From positions 1 through 12,905 of the forward strand of contig JAUILJ010000127.1 of NCBI GenBank assembly GCA_030433055.1: 12,905 nucleotides of DNA, given 5' to 3'. Below the pieces are notes generated by a model. It searched no databases. It saw nothing but the letters and a program-made list of their open reading frames with translations, and was not told where the DNA came from. The stretch's first letter is position 1. Each line of letters opens with the position of its first letter. A program made the position numbers and the translations under genes. Positions 1 through 7,636 of this stretch are shown piece after piece. This DNA comes from Polyangia bacterium. Its GTDB lineage: Bacteria > Myxococcota_A > Polyangia > Polyangiales > Polyangiaceae.

Positions 1-201
1 TGAGATCTGATGCTTCCATGATGTGCAAGGATACCAGTGCATCATTGCAAAATGCGCACATTGGAGCGCCCTCGCCGGCGCCGCGCCCCCGGGAGGTGCG
101 GGAGAGCCGATCGGCCACTTCTGACAAGTACTCTGTCCGCTCTGCACCTAGTGCGGCGCGCCCATCGGGCCCAGAGTGAAGCCTGAGGAGAGCGCAATAC
201 G

Positions 202-1047
202 ATGTCCGCACCTGTCCCTTCGCCCACGAAATCCGCCGCCAGAGAGACCATCAAGGTCCGGCGCATGGACTTCGAGTTCTCGGACTCGACGCCCAGCTGC
301 TGGTTCGATGACAACCCGCTGCTCACGTCCATCTTGTCCGCGCTGGCCGTCTCGTTCCCCCCGGGCGAGCGGTACTTCATCGCCAGCGTCCGGCACTTTC
401 TGGATCGCGTGGACGATCCGCTGCTCCTGAACCAGGTCAAGGCGTTCGTCGGCCAAGAGGCGAACCACACCAAGGAACACATCGCCTTCAACAAGTTCCT
501 CGATAGCCGCGGCTTCCCCGCGAGCGCGATGGAGAAGTGGGTGGCGGATCGAGTCGGGGAGCTGCAGCAGGCTTCGACGCCAGAGGCCAACCTGGCTCGC
601 ACCGCGGCGCTCGAGCACTTCACGGCGATCCTCGCGTCGGTGCTGCTCGAGCACCCCGAGGTGGCTGAGCGCATGAGCCCCGAGGCAGCGCGGCTGTGGG
701 TCTGGCACGCCATCGAAGAAGTGGAGCACCGCTCGGTGGCCTTCGATGTCTACAAGATCGCCGTCGACGATGAGCAGCTGCGCATCCAGGTGATGCTGAA
801 GACCACCGTGATCTTCATCCTGGTCAACGCCGTGCGCACGGCGATGCTGCTACGCGCTACGGGCAGGCCCTGGGAGCTCATGTCTACGCTGAAGGCGCTC
901 AACGTGATGTGGGGCAAGCCAGGCCTGTTCCGCAAGGTCGTGCCGCGCTACCTCGAATATTTCCGGAAGGATTTTCATCCGTCACAGCTGGAGTGCGACG
1001 AACACGTCGAGGCGGCCAAGCAGCGCTATCTTGGAGCGCTGGCCTAG
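202..1047 (+). CDS. PF10118-type metal-dependent hydrolase
   Basis: The 281-residue protein matches the pattern of the predicted metal-dependent hydrolase family PF10118, a mostly helical, ferritin-like di-metal fold. Candidate metal ligands are visible as Glu57 in PPGER, Glu86/His89/His93 in QEANHTKEH, Glu138/His139 in ALEHF, and His169/Glu173/His176 in HAIEEVEH. These are the spaced E-x-x-H pairs expected of a carboxylate-bridged centre. Residues 201-216 are hydrophobic and could be a buried helix or a membrane contact. ATG202 is preceded by GAGGAG at about 11-12 nt, a slightly long spacing. The gene ends 20 bp from the convergent lipoprotein gene. In many genomes this family lies near flavin monooxygenase and AraC genes, as here, but the natural substrate is unknown. 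The family call is firm; the hydrolase activity is only the family's annotated prediction. Confidence 0.85.
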   Translation: MSAPVPSPTKSAARETIKVRRMDFEFSDSTPSCWFDDNPLLTSILSALAVSFPPGERYFIASVRHFLDRVDDPLLLNQVKAFVGQEANHTKEHIAFNKFLDSRGFPASAMEKWVADRVGELQQASTPEANLARTAALEHFTAILASVLLEHPEVAERMSPEAARLWVWHAIEEVEHRSVAFDVYKIAVDDEQLRIQVMLKTTVIFILVNAVRTAMLLRATGRPWELMSTLKALNVMWGKPGLFRKVVPRYLEYFRKDFHPSQLECDEHVEAAKQRYLGALA

Positions 1048-1067
1048 CCGCTGCAGGTTCGTTCGAG

Positions 1068-2147
1068 CTACTTGCTGGCGAGGCAGGCGCCGTACGCGTC
1101 CTGAGCGGCGCTGAACGCGGTCTCCTCGTCCACGCATACATCGTCACCCCCCAGCGCGGCGTCGCACGACTGAGCGCGGCAGGTGTAGAGAGCGCGAGCA
1201 GCGCCTCGGAGTGCCTCGTCCGTGTCGCAGCTCTGATCGACGAAGGACCACGTGTCGGCGAACATCGCCTTGCAAGACGCCAGGGTCGCCGCCGGGTAGC
1301 GCACAGCTCCAGCGTCGTCGTTCACGCACTGCGCGGTCGTCTCGCAGAGCGTGTCCGTTGATCTGCTGTAGTCGTCAGCGGGGCGCTGCTGGCCAGCGCC
1401 TCGATCAGGGTCGGGTACGTTGGCCAGCAAGCCATCGGGCGGTCCAGCGTTGACGATGAAGCCGGCCCGACACTGGAAGCGCACCTGGTTGAACGTCGTA
1501 TCCGCGCGGCCCGCGCTCATCACATAGTCGCCAGGCGGCACGTTGTAGAACAACACGCCGCCGTCCTTGCTGGTCGTCGGCTGGTCTGGAGCCGGGAGCA
1601 CGTCCTCGTCGAAGTAGATGGGCCCGCTGCCTGCGGGTGGGGCGGGGGAGAGGGATACCTTCACGTCTGGCATCCCCTGACGCAAGTGGACGTAGAGCGA
1701 GCCGCCCATGCGCGCGACGGTGGTCGCGATCACGCACTTGTCCTCCTCCACGGGGCTCGGGACCAGCGTGGACAGGGCGGTGAAGATCCCCTTGGAAACG
1801 ATCTGTACAGAGAACGGGTGGATCCCGTTCGGGCCCAGCTCGAGCGTCGCGGTTTGGGTCGTCCTGAAGTTGGGGTGCTCGACCACCAGCGTGATGTCGC
1901 TGCCGACTCTCAGCCCGTCGAAGCGGAAGTGCGCGTCTTCTCCGGTCACCACCTGCATCTCGGGGTGCTCCAGGACGGTCACCGTCGCTCCCGTGACTCT
2001 CTCACCCCCAACCTCGTCGAGGAACGCCAGCACATCGCCTTCGACGGATGCCACCGCGGGCTCTTCGATCACGTCCTCCTGGGTACAGGAGGTGCCGAGC
2101 ACCGCCAGGGAGACGACACAGCAGGCCAGGAGGGAATGCAAGCGCAT
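1068..2147 (-). CDS. Cys-rich lipoprotein with carboxypeptidase-regulatory-like domains
   Basis: The 359-residue protein starts with a short basic n-region and a hydrophobic stretch ending LGTSC, so Cys21 is the probable lipidated residue. The lipobox is imperfect because Gly, not Leu, is at -3. Residues about 33-105 (VEGDVLAF, then FRFDGLRVGSDITLVVEHPNF) look like a CarboxypepD_reg/prealbumin-like beta sandwich. Residues about 138-232 look like a second such domain (VKVSLSPAPP, then GVLFYNVPPGDYVMSA). The tail from about 268 carries eight cysteines (268, 274, 292, 307, 323, 328, 338, 355), compatible with four disulfides in the periplasm or outside the cell. The function is unknown; a surface or scaffold role is inferred. 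It lies 75 bp downstream of the minus-strand AraC gene and could be read from the same transcript. No strong ribosome site is seen before ATG2147. Confidence 0.75.
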   Translation of the reverse strand: MRLHSLLACCVVSLAVLGTSCTQEDVIEEPAVASVEGDVLAFLDEVGGERVTGATVTVLEHPEMQVVTGEDAHFRFDGLRVGSDITLVVEHPNFRTTQTATLELGPNGIHPFSVQIVSKGIFTALSTLVPSPVEEDKCVIATTVARMGGSLYVHLRQGMPDVKVSLSPAPPAGSGPIYFDEDVLPAPDQPTTSKDGGVLFYNVPPGDYVMSAGRADTTFNQVRFQCRAGFIVNAGPPDGLLANVPDPDRGAGQQRPADDYSRSTDTLCETTAQCVNDDAGAVRYPAATLASCKAMFADTWSFVDQSCDTDEALRGAARALYTCRAQSCDAALGGDDVCVDEETAFSAAQDAYGACLASK

Positions 2148-2222
2148 GGCTCGGGACGTTACTCGGCTTGCCCCGGTCTTGCAGCCTCGGTGACAAACGC
2201 GAGCCTGGCGCCGGGGAGCGGC

Positions 2223-3278
2223 TCAGCCCTTGCGGGGCGGGCCCTTGCGGCCGTGTTCGCTGCGGTACTGACTGGGTGTCTGCCCTGTCCAGCGGCGGAA
2301 GGCGCGGGTGAAGTTCGCGGCGTCCACATAGCCGAGCAGCTCCGCGACCTCGTGAGCCTGTAGGCGCGGGTTGTCGAGCAAGCGCAGCGCCTCGCGGCGC
2401 CGAGCCGTCTCCACCAGGGTGGAGTAGCGCGTCCCCTCGTTCTGCAAGTGACGGCGCAGCGTGCGCGGCGCCATACCCAGGCGCCGGGCCATGTCCTCGA
2501 GGGACGGGTAGCCGTCGGGGCCCGGCTTCAGCTCTGCTTGCAGGCGCGCCAGCAGCCGCCCATCGGAGAGCCCTCGCTCTTGCTCCTCACGAGCGCACCA
2601 TTTCATCGCGGAGCTGAGCGCCGTCGCGTTCGACATGCTCAATGGTGTATCAAGTAGTTTCGTGGGGAAACGAAACTGCGAAGCGGGCATGCCGAAGCGC
2701 ACCTGGCCCAGGCGCTTGATGAGGTACGCAGCGTGCGGCGGTTCGGCGAAGGCGAACCAGACTTCAGCCTGGCTCACCGTCTGCGGGGCCAGCGCACCGA
2801 TGCCACGGTAGATCGCGGAGAAGCAAATCTGGGTCACCTCGGCGCGCTGAGCGTCCGGTACCGGTAGCGTGACGTCGATCTCGATGCTGCCCGTTTCCCC
2901 GCGGGTATCCACCACCAGCGTCGAGGCCCGGCCTATCAAATGCCAGAAGCGCTGGAGCACCTCGAGGGCCTCGCGCAGCGTGGAGGTCGCGAGGATGGCA
3001 TAGCCGACGCTGCCGAGGGCGGTGGGGGGCAGCCGCCAGCCGAGCTCGGCCGACAGCGCGGGATCTTCGAGCTTCTGCTGGACGATCTGGGTCAGCAGGA
3101 GGTGCTGGCTGAGGGGCAGCCCCGACTCCACGATTTCGCCCGGGCTCAGGGTGATGCGCGCCAGGGAGAGCAGCTCCTTCGATGACAGCCCACGCTCGCC
3201 GGCGATCTCGAGCACGGTCAGCGGGTAAACGCCGGGGATCACCCAACGTTTCCAGTCGCTCGTGGGATCGCCGCTCAT
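2223..3278 (-). CDS. AraC-family regulator (arabinose-binding-like N domain)
   Basis: The 351-residue regulator has an N-terminal ligand domain of the PF12625 type, about residues 15-205, with the telltale LGSVGYAILATSTLREALEVLQRFWHL-like stretch. It has a C-terminal double helix-turn-helix, about 243-335: YPSLEDMARRLGMAPRTLRR, then EVAELLGYVDAANFTRAFRR and WTGQTPSQYR. ATG3278 is chosen because AGGA lies 9 nt upstream on the minus strand; the longer in-frame start at 3314 would be TTG without a better ribosome site. Regulators of this domain order (OruR/ArgR-like) often control neighbouring lipid, ketone or amino-acid catabolic genes. Its start faces the monooxygenase gene across about 127 bp, so control of that operon is the natural inference. 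The inducer is unknown. Confidence 0.9.
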   Translation of the reverse strand: MSGDPTSDWKRWVIPGVYPLTVLEIAGERGLSSKELLSLARITLSPGEIVESGLPLSQHLLLTQIVQQKLEDPALSAELGWRLPPTALGSVGYAILATSTLREALEVLQRFWHLIGRASTLVVDTRGETGSIEIDVTLPVPDAQRAEVTQICFSAIYRGIGALAPQTVSQAEVWFAFAEPPHAAYLIKRLGQVRFGMPASQFRFPTKLLDTPLSMSNATALSSAMKWCAREEQERGLSDGRLLARLQAELKPGPDGYPSLEDMARRLGMAPRTLRRHLQNEGTRYSTLVETARRREALRLLDNPRLQAHEVAELLGYVDAANFTRAFRRWTGQTPSQYRSEHGRKGPPRKG

Positions 3279-3405
3279 GCCTGCAGATCCTGCGCTCGTG
3301 GCCCGAAATGACAACCAGGATGTCCCCTCGAGGCCTCCCGGTCGGGCCGTTTGCCGATTACACTACTGAGAACGGTTCAATAGCGAGCTCCAAGAGGAAC
3401 GAACG
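3279..3405. promoter_or_regulatory. Divergent control region, AraC regulator / monooxygenase
   Basis: This gap must hold the promoters for both divergent genes and probably the AraC operator. The minus-strand ribosome site AGGA (9 nt before ATG3278) and the plus-strand site GAGG at 3394-3397 (8 nt before ATG3406) are visible. A weak hairpin TCCCG-GT-CGGG(C) lies near 3336-3347. I could not pick a convincing -35/-10 pair or a clear direct-repeat operator. Confidence 0.45.
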
Positions 3406-4923
3406 ATGCAGCAGGAATACCTCGATGTCGTGATCATCGGTGCCGGCCTGTCCGGCGTGGGCGCGGGGGTCCACGTCACCAAGAAATGTCCGGGCAAGAC
3501 CTTTGCGCTGCTCGAGATGCGCGAGGCGATGGGGGGCACCTGGGACCTGTTCCGCTACCCCGGGATCCGTTCGGACTCGGACATGTACACCCTCGGCTAT
3601 CACTTCAAGCCTTGGTCGAACCCCAAGGCGATCGCCGACGGACACGACATCCGGAACTACATCCAGGAGACGGCGCGGGAGTACGGCATCGATCGGAAGA
3701 TCCGCTACCGGCACAAGGTCAAGAGCCTCGACTGGAATAGCCAGACGGGGCGCTGGAACCTGGAGGTCGAGCGGCTCGACACCGGTGAGCTGGTGCGCAT
3801 CTCGAGCCAGTTCGTGGTCTGCTGCGCGGGCTACTACAAATACGAACACGGCCACACTCCGCATTTCGCGGGGCGCGAGGATTTTGGGGGGGAGGTCATC
3901 CATCCCCAAGCCTGGCCTGAAAATCTCGATTACGCGGGGAAACGCGTCGTGGTGATCGGCAGCGGCGCCACCGCCGTCACGCTCGTGCCTGCGCTCACGG
4001 ACAAGGCCGAGCACGTCACCATGCTGCAGCGCTCACCGGGCTACGTGATCAGCGTGCCCGAGAAGGATCTGATCTCCAACAAGCTGCGCGAGTACCTACC
4101 CGAGAAGCTGGTCTACTCGATGGCGCGGGTGCGCAACGTGCTGCTCAGCATGGGGATCTACAACTTCGCTCGCCGTTACCCCAAGCAGGCGCGGCGCTTG
4201 CTCATGGGGCGCGTCTCCAAGCAGCTGGAGGGCAGCGTAGATCTCCAGCATTTCTCCCCGAGCTACAACGTCTGGGACGAGCGACTCTGCGCTGTACCCG
4301 ACGGCGACATGTTCGGTGCCCTCAAGGCCGGAAAGGCCTCGGTGGTCACCGATCACATCGAGCGCTTCACCCAGCGCGGGATCCTGCTGAAGTCTGGCGA
4401 GGAACTCCCCGCGGATATCATCGTCACCGCGACCGGCCTCGAGCTCCAGGTGCTGGGCGGTACCGAGCTGACCCTGGACGGTCAGCCCGTGAACGTCGCC
4501 GACAAGTTCTACTACAAGGGCGCGATGCTTCAGGACGTGCCGAACCTGGCGATGGTCTTCGGCTACACGAACTCGTCGTGGACGCTGAAGGCCGATCTGA
4601 TCCTCGACTACTTCTGCCGGGTCATCAATCACATGGATCGCAGCGGCCAGCGCGTGTGCACGCCCACGAACGACGGCACGGCCAAGGACGGCGGCCCCTT
4701 CTTGAACCTGAACTCTGGCTACGTGAAGCGGGCGATGCACCTGATGCCGCGCCAGGGCGCCGAGCGGCCGTGGAAGCTCTACCAGAACTACGTCCTCGAC
4801 TACGTGATGATGAAGCTCACGAAGCTCGATGATGGCGCCCTCAGCTTCAGCAATCCGATTTCGCGCGGAATCGAGGAACCTGCCACGAACCTCTCCGAGA
4901 TCCATGCAGCCCAGCTCAACTGA
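3406..4923 (+). CDS. Type I Baeyer-Villiger flavin monooxygenase (EthA/MymA-like)
   Basis: The 505-residue enzyme has the full set of type I Baeyer-Villiger monooxygenase marks. There is an FAD Rossmann motif GAGLSG at 12-17, and a GGTWDLFRYPGIRSDSDMY stretch typical of the EthA/MymA branch. The BVMO fingerprint FxGxxxHxxxWP is present at 160-171 (FGGEVIHPQAWP), as are an NADPH Rossmann motif GSGATA at 185-190 and the ATG motif at 342-344. Such enzymes use NADPH and O2 to insert oxygen next to a ketone, giving esters or lactones; the EthA group also S-oxidises thioamides and sulfides. Length is normal and no key residue is missing. The last 20 bp overlap the amidase gene, indicating translational coupling. 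Regulation by the divergent AraC protein is likely. The substrate cannot be told from sequence. Confidence 0.95.
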   Translation: MQQEYLDVVIIGAGLSGVGAGVHVTKKCPGKTFALLEMREAMGGTWDLFRYPGIRSDSDMYTLGYHFKPWSNPKAIADGHDIRNYIQETAREYGIDRKIRYRHKVKSLDWNSQTGRWNLEVERLDTGELVRISSQFVVCCAGYYKYEHGHTPHFAGREDFGGEVIHPQAWPENLDYAGKRVVVIGSGATAVTLVPALTDKAEHVTMLQRSPGYVISVPEKDLISNKLREYLPEKLVYSMARVRNVLLSMGIYNFARRYPKQARRLLMGRVSKQLEGSVDLQHFSPSYNVWDERLCAVPDGDMFGALKAGKASVVTDHIERFTQRGILLKSGEELPADIIVTATGLELQVLGGTELTLDGQPVNVADKFYYKGAMLQDVPNLAMVFGYTNSSWTLKADLILDYFCRVINHMDRSGQRVCTPTNDGTAKDGGPFLNLNSGYVKRAMHLMPRQGAERPWKLYQNYVLDYVMMKLTKLDDGALSFSNPISRGIEEPATNLSEIHAAQLN

Positions 4924-6406
4924 AGGTGCCACAGAGCGCGGGGCGCCGGACGGCTACCGCAGCGCCACCGAGCTGCTCCGTGCGCTCGGCGAAGGGGAGC
5001 TCTCGAGCCGCGGGCTGCTGGACGCGTACATCGCCCGCATCGAACGCCGCGATGCGCCGCTGAACGCCGTGGTGGCGAGCAATTTCACCGCTGCTCGAGC
5101 GGAGGCCGATCGAGCCGACGCCGCCCGCGCGCGTGGAGAGAGCCTCGGCGCGCTGCATGGGCTGCCGATGACGCTCAAGGACACCTGGGAGGTGCCCGGG
5201 ATGCCTTGCGCCGCCGGCGCGCCGGAGTACCGTGACCATCGTCCGACCGAGCCCGCGGACGTCGTCAAGCGACTTCAGGCGGCGGGCGCCATCGTGTTCG
5301 GTAAGACCAACGTGCCTTACCTCGCTTCGGACATCCAGACCTTCAACAAGGTGTACGGGACCACCAACAATCCGTGGGGAACCGATCGGACCCCGGGCGG
5401 GTCGTCCGGGGGCGCCGCAGCCGCGCTCGCCGCGGGCTTCACGCCGCTCGAGGTGGGCAGCGATCTCGCCGGCTCGATCCGGATCCCGGCACACTACTGT
5501 GGGGTCTACGGCCACAAGCCAACCTACGGCATCGTGTCGTTTCGCGGACACGTCCCCGGGCCGCCAGGCACGCTCAGCGAGCCCACGCTGGCCGTCGCGG
5601 GGCCGATGAGCCGCTCTGCCGCTGACCTGCGCTTGTTGCTCGACGTCCTCGTCGCCCCGCCATCGGAGCGCGGCGCTTGGTCACTCGGGCTCCCGGAGCC
5701 ACCCCAGCGCCTGGAAGACTACCGTGTCTTGCTCTGGATCGACGACCCGCTGTGCCCCATCGATCACGAGCTGCGTCAGCAGTACGAGCGCCTCGAGGCG
5801 TTGCTCCTGGAGCACGGAGTGCGGGTGACTCGGGGCGCGCCGCGCGGCTTTGACCTGAGTCAGTTCTACCCGCTCTACCTGCGGGGCCTCGGGGCACTGC
5901 TCGGCGCTGCGTTGCCCGCGCGGCAACGGCACCTGATGGGGCTCACGGGCCACTTGATGCCGGTCCTGTCTCGAGTGCTCAGAGCGCCGGGGGACTTCGG
6001 TCACTTCTTGCTCGGCATCAACCAGCGCTCCGCCGAGACTCGCCAGCAGCAGGAGCGCGTCGCTCGCCTTGGCGCTTCGTTCTCCCGGGTGTTCGACGAC
6101 TACGACGTCATTCTGATGCCGCCCGCGCTGACGACCGCCATCCCTCACGACAAGCGCCCGTCGCTGATGCAGCGCAGGATCCGCGTCAACGGACAGCAGC
6201 GCGCGTACAGTGACTTGTTCGTCTGGATTGCGCTCGCCTCGTTGCTCGGCTTGCCCGCCACCAGCGCCCCCATCGGCCGCGCGTCGCACGGCCTGCCCAT
6301 CAACGTGCAGATCGTCAGCGACGAGTATCAGGACTACCGCAGCATCCGCTTCGCCGAGCTGCTCGAGCCGCTGATGGGTGGGTTCAGCAAGCCGCCGGGC
6401 TACTGA
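4904..6406 (+). CDS. Amidase-signature family hydrolase
   Basis: The 501-residue protein belongs to the amidase signature family (Ser-cisSer-Lys). The catalytic triad is intact: Lys92 in LPMTLKDTW, the cis-Ser167 in GGSSGG, and nucleophile Ser191 in GSDLAGSIRIPA. The spacings (75 and 24 residues) equal those of FAAH (K142, S217, S241), with the oxyanion loop just before Ser191 and CGVYGHKPT after it. The start is taken as ATG4904, inside the monooxygenase 3' end. An upstream in-frame ATG at 4829 would add 25 residues read from the monooxygenase gene and is less likely. Family members cleave amides, and some cleave esters. Coupling to a Baeyer-Villiger enzyme suggests sequential processing of one substrate, for example ester or amide hydrolysis after oxidation, which is inference. 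It is not a convincing GatA: no gatB or gatC is near. Confidence 0.92.
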   Translation: MQPSSTEGATERGAPDGYRSATELLRALGEGELSSRGLLDAYIARIERRDAPLNAVVASNFTAARAEADRADAARARGESLGALHGLPMTLKDTWEVPGMPCAAGAPEYRDHRPTEPADVVKRLQAAGAIVFGKTNVPYLASDIQTFNKVYGTTNNPWGTDRTPGGSSGGAAAALAAGFTPLEVGSDLAGSIRIPAHYCGVYGHKPTYGIVSFRGHVPGPPGTLSEPTLAVAGPMSRSAADLRLLLDVLVAPPSERGAWSLGLPEPPQRLEDYRVLLWIDDPLCPIDHELRQQYERLEALLLEHGVRVTRGAPRGFDLSQFYPLYLRGLGALLGAALPARQRHLMGLTGHLMPVLSRVLRAPGDFGHFLLGINQRSAETRQQQERVARLGASFSRVFDDYDVILMPPALTTAIPHDKRPSLMQRRIRVNGQQRAYSDLFVWIALASLLGLPATSAPIGRASHGLPINVQIVSDEYQDYRSIRFAELLEPLMGGFSKPPGY

Positions 6407-6466
6407 CGGCTCGCTTCTTTCCCGCGAGGGATTGCGGCCGTGGCGCGAGGGATGTTAACGGAGTTC

Positions 6467-6718
6467 ATGCTCCGTCTCTTGCTCATCAGTGTTTCCGTGT
6501 TGTTATTCGTCGGCTGCTCTTCGGAGAAGGTCTGCCTGTATGAACAGCCGGCGGGCAAGTTTTGCTCGGTGATGAAGAAGTGCAGCAAGGGCGAGACGAA
6601 GGACTTCGTGGAGGGGGATGACGCGAAGGCATCCCAGGCGGGAAAGAAGACTTGTGAGAGCCTCGGCTACGACTGCGGCCTGGGCTACATGAAAGGGCGC
6701 AGCTGCAGCATGAAATAG
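6467..6718 (+). CDS. Small Cys-rich lipoprotein
   Basis: The 83-residue product has a clear signal peptide (MLRLLLISVSVLLFVGC) with Cys17 as the probable lipid attachment residue. The mature part is highly charged and Lys-rich, with six further cysteines, enough for three disulfides. No family is recognised. ATG6467 is chosen because it puts the hydrophobic core directly after a short basic n-region. Its GGAG lies only 3 nt upstream, however, so GTG6440 or ATG6452 in the same frame remain possible. It stands alone between the amidase and the convergent TetR gene. The extracytoplasmic location is well supported by sequence; the role is unknown. Confidence 0.65.
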   Translation: MLRLLLISVSVLLFVGCSSEKVCLYEQPAGKFCSVMKKCSKGETKDFVEGDDAKASQAGKKTCESLGYDCGLGYMKGRSCSMK

Positions 6719-6830
6719 GTTCGCTGATCCAGCACGGCGGCTCGCGGTCCAGCGCGAAGCGGCGATCGCCTCAGCCGTGGCGTAGCTGAACCTTTCCGCT
6801 CGCGCGCTGCCGCGCTACTCCGGCGCGGCC

Positions 6831-6884
6831 ATGGCTCAAGACCGCCCGCAGCAAGCCACCTCCAGGGTCATCATCGTCGGCGCG
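6831..6884 (+). pseudogene. Possible N-terminal stub of a Rossmann-fold oxidoreductase
   Basis: From ATG6831 the frame reads MAQDRPQQATSRVIIVGA. That is the usual start of an FAD or NAD(P) oxidoreductase: a short polar leader and then the first beta strand VIIVGA of a dinucleotide-binding fold. The next residues (PFHPLRD) lose the expected GxGxxG, and the frame stops at 6984-6986 after 51 codons. The stub overlaps the 3' end of the minus-strand TetR gene, so a deletion may have joined the two. It is short, has no clear ribosome site, and chance resemblance is possible. Confidence 0.35.
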
Positions 6885-7551
6885 CCGTTTCATCCGCTGC
6901 GCGACATCTACCGGACCGCGCCTTCGCTGCCACCCCTTCGAGGTAGGCGCACAGCATGTCGGCGAGGGCGTCGCTGTACGCCGTGATCTCCGCCTCGCTC
7001 CGCGGGTGCTCGGAGAACTGCTTGGCCACGGCGCTCAGCGTCGACTTGATGAGCGCTTCGGCGAGGTCCCGTTGGTCGCTGGGTGTGTGGGGGAGCAGCT
7101 CGGCCATGAAGCGATGCATGGCGGCTGAGGACGCTGCGCGCGCCGCTTTTGCTTCGGGCGCATCGCGATAGAGCGGCGCCGCGTCGTCCAGCGCGCCTCG
7201 CACTGCCGCCTCCTCGCACTCCGAACGCACGAAGGCGTGGACCGCGCGCCGGAGTCGCTCGAGGGGAGCCACGTTCGTATCCTCGAGGATCGAGCGCAAG
7301 AGCTCGCGCGTCTCGCGCCACTCATCGCTCTGGAGGCGAAACAGGATCGCGGCCTTGTTTGGGAAGTACTGGTAGAGTGAGCCGACGCTGACGCCTGCCT
7401 TCTCGGCGACTCGCGCCATGGTGAAGCGGGGCGCTCCTTGCTTCACCAAAACCTGAACAGCCGCTTCCAGCACTGCCTGGACGAGCTCACTCGAGCGCGC
7501 CTGCTGGGGCGCTTTTCTGGCGGAGATCTGCGGTGTTTTTCGTTTGGCCAT
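6871..7551 (-). CDS. TetR-family transcriptional repressor
   Basis: The 226-residue regulator has the typical N-terminal TetR helix-turn-helix at about 42-70 (FTMARVAEKAGVSVGSLYQY, then FPNKAAIL), followed by an all-helical ligand and dimer domain. ATG7551 is preferred: an in-frame ATG at 7593 would add 14 residues unlike the family and consume most of the intergenic region. Neither start has a strong ribosome site. The gene is divergent from the O-methyltransferase gene across 85 bp containing inverted and direct repeats, so it probably represses that gene and itself. The last dozen residues (CRAADETARRR) are low-complexity and run into the oxidoreductase-like stub, so the original stop codon may have been lost. 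Confidence 0.9.
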   Translation of the reverse strand: MAKRKTPQISARKAPQQARSSELVQAVLEAAVQVLVKQGAPRFTMARVAEKAGVSVGSLYQYFPNKAAILFRLQSDEWRETRELLRSILEDTNVAPLERLRRAVHAFVRSECEEAAVRGALDDAAPLYRDAPEAKAARAASSAAMHRFMAELLPHTPSDQRDLAEALIKSTLSAVAKQFSEHPRSEAEITAYSDALADMLCAYLEGVAAKARSGRCRAADETARRR

Positions 7552-7582
7552 GGCTGCGTTTTTCGATGCGAATCGCGAACGC

Positions 7583-7621
7583 GAATGATTCATCGCATTC
7601 TATCGCAGCGAGATTCATCGC
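7583..7621. promoter_or_regulatory. Candidate TetR operator region
   Basis: Between the divergent TetR and O-methyltransferase genes lies the 18-bp inverted repeat GAATG-N8-CATTC (7583-7600), a usual size for a TetR-family operator. It encloses the start of a direct repeat, GATTCATCGC, present at 7587-7596 and again at 7612-7621. ATGATTCAT at 7585-7593 is also palindromic about its centre. The assignment rests on position and symmetry only. Confidence 0.4.
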
Positions 7622-7636
7622 CCAACCGGAGAATTC

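Noticed and set aside
1..201. Possible gene or promoter in the first 200 bases
   Set aside because: No frame with a credible start or end is supported; short repeated TGCA/GATG words and a CTGACA at 121-126 have no matching -10 at usual spacing.
3279..3314. Longer AraC regulator beginning at TTG3314
   Set aside because: ATG3278 has AGGA at 9 nt, and the extra 12 residues do not resemble the family's start.
4829..4903. Amidase starting at ATG4829
   Set aside because: The extra 25 residues are encoded within conserved monooxygenase sequence, have no family match and would give a 95-bp overlap; ATG4904 is more natural.
3358..4932. Long minus-strand frames opposite the monooxygenase gene
   Set aside because: The plus-strand protein shows all Baeyer-Villiger motifs; the antisense frames show low-complexity Arg/Val/His-rich composition and no motifs.
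6719..6830. Terminator between the small lipoprotein gene and the TetR gene
   Set aside because: Several GC-rich inverted segments exist, but none has a clean stem followed by a T run.
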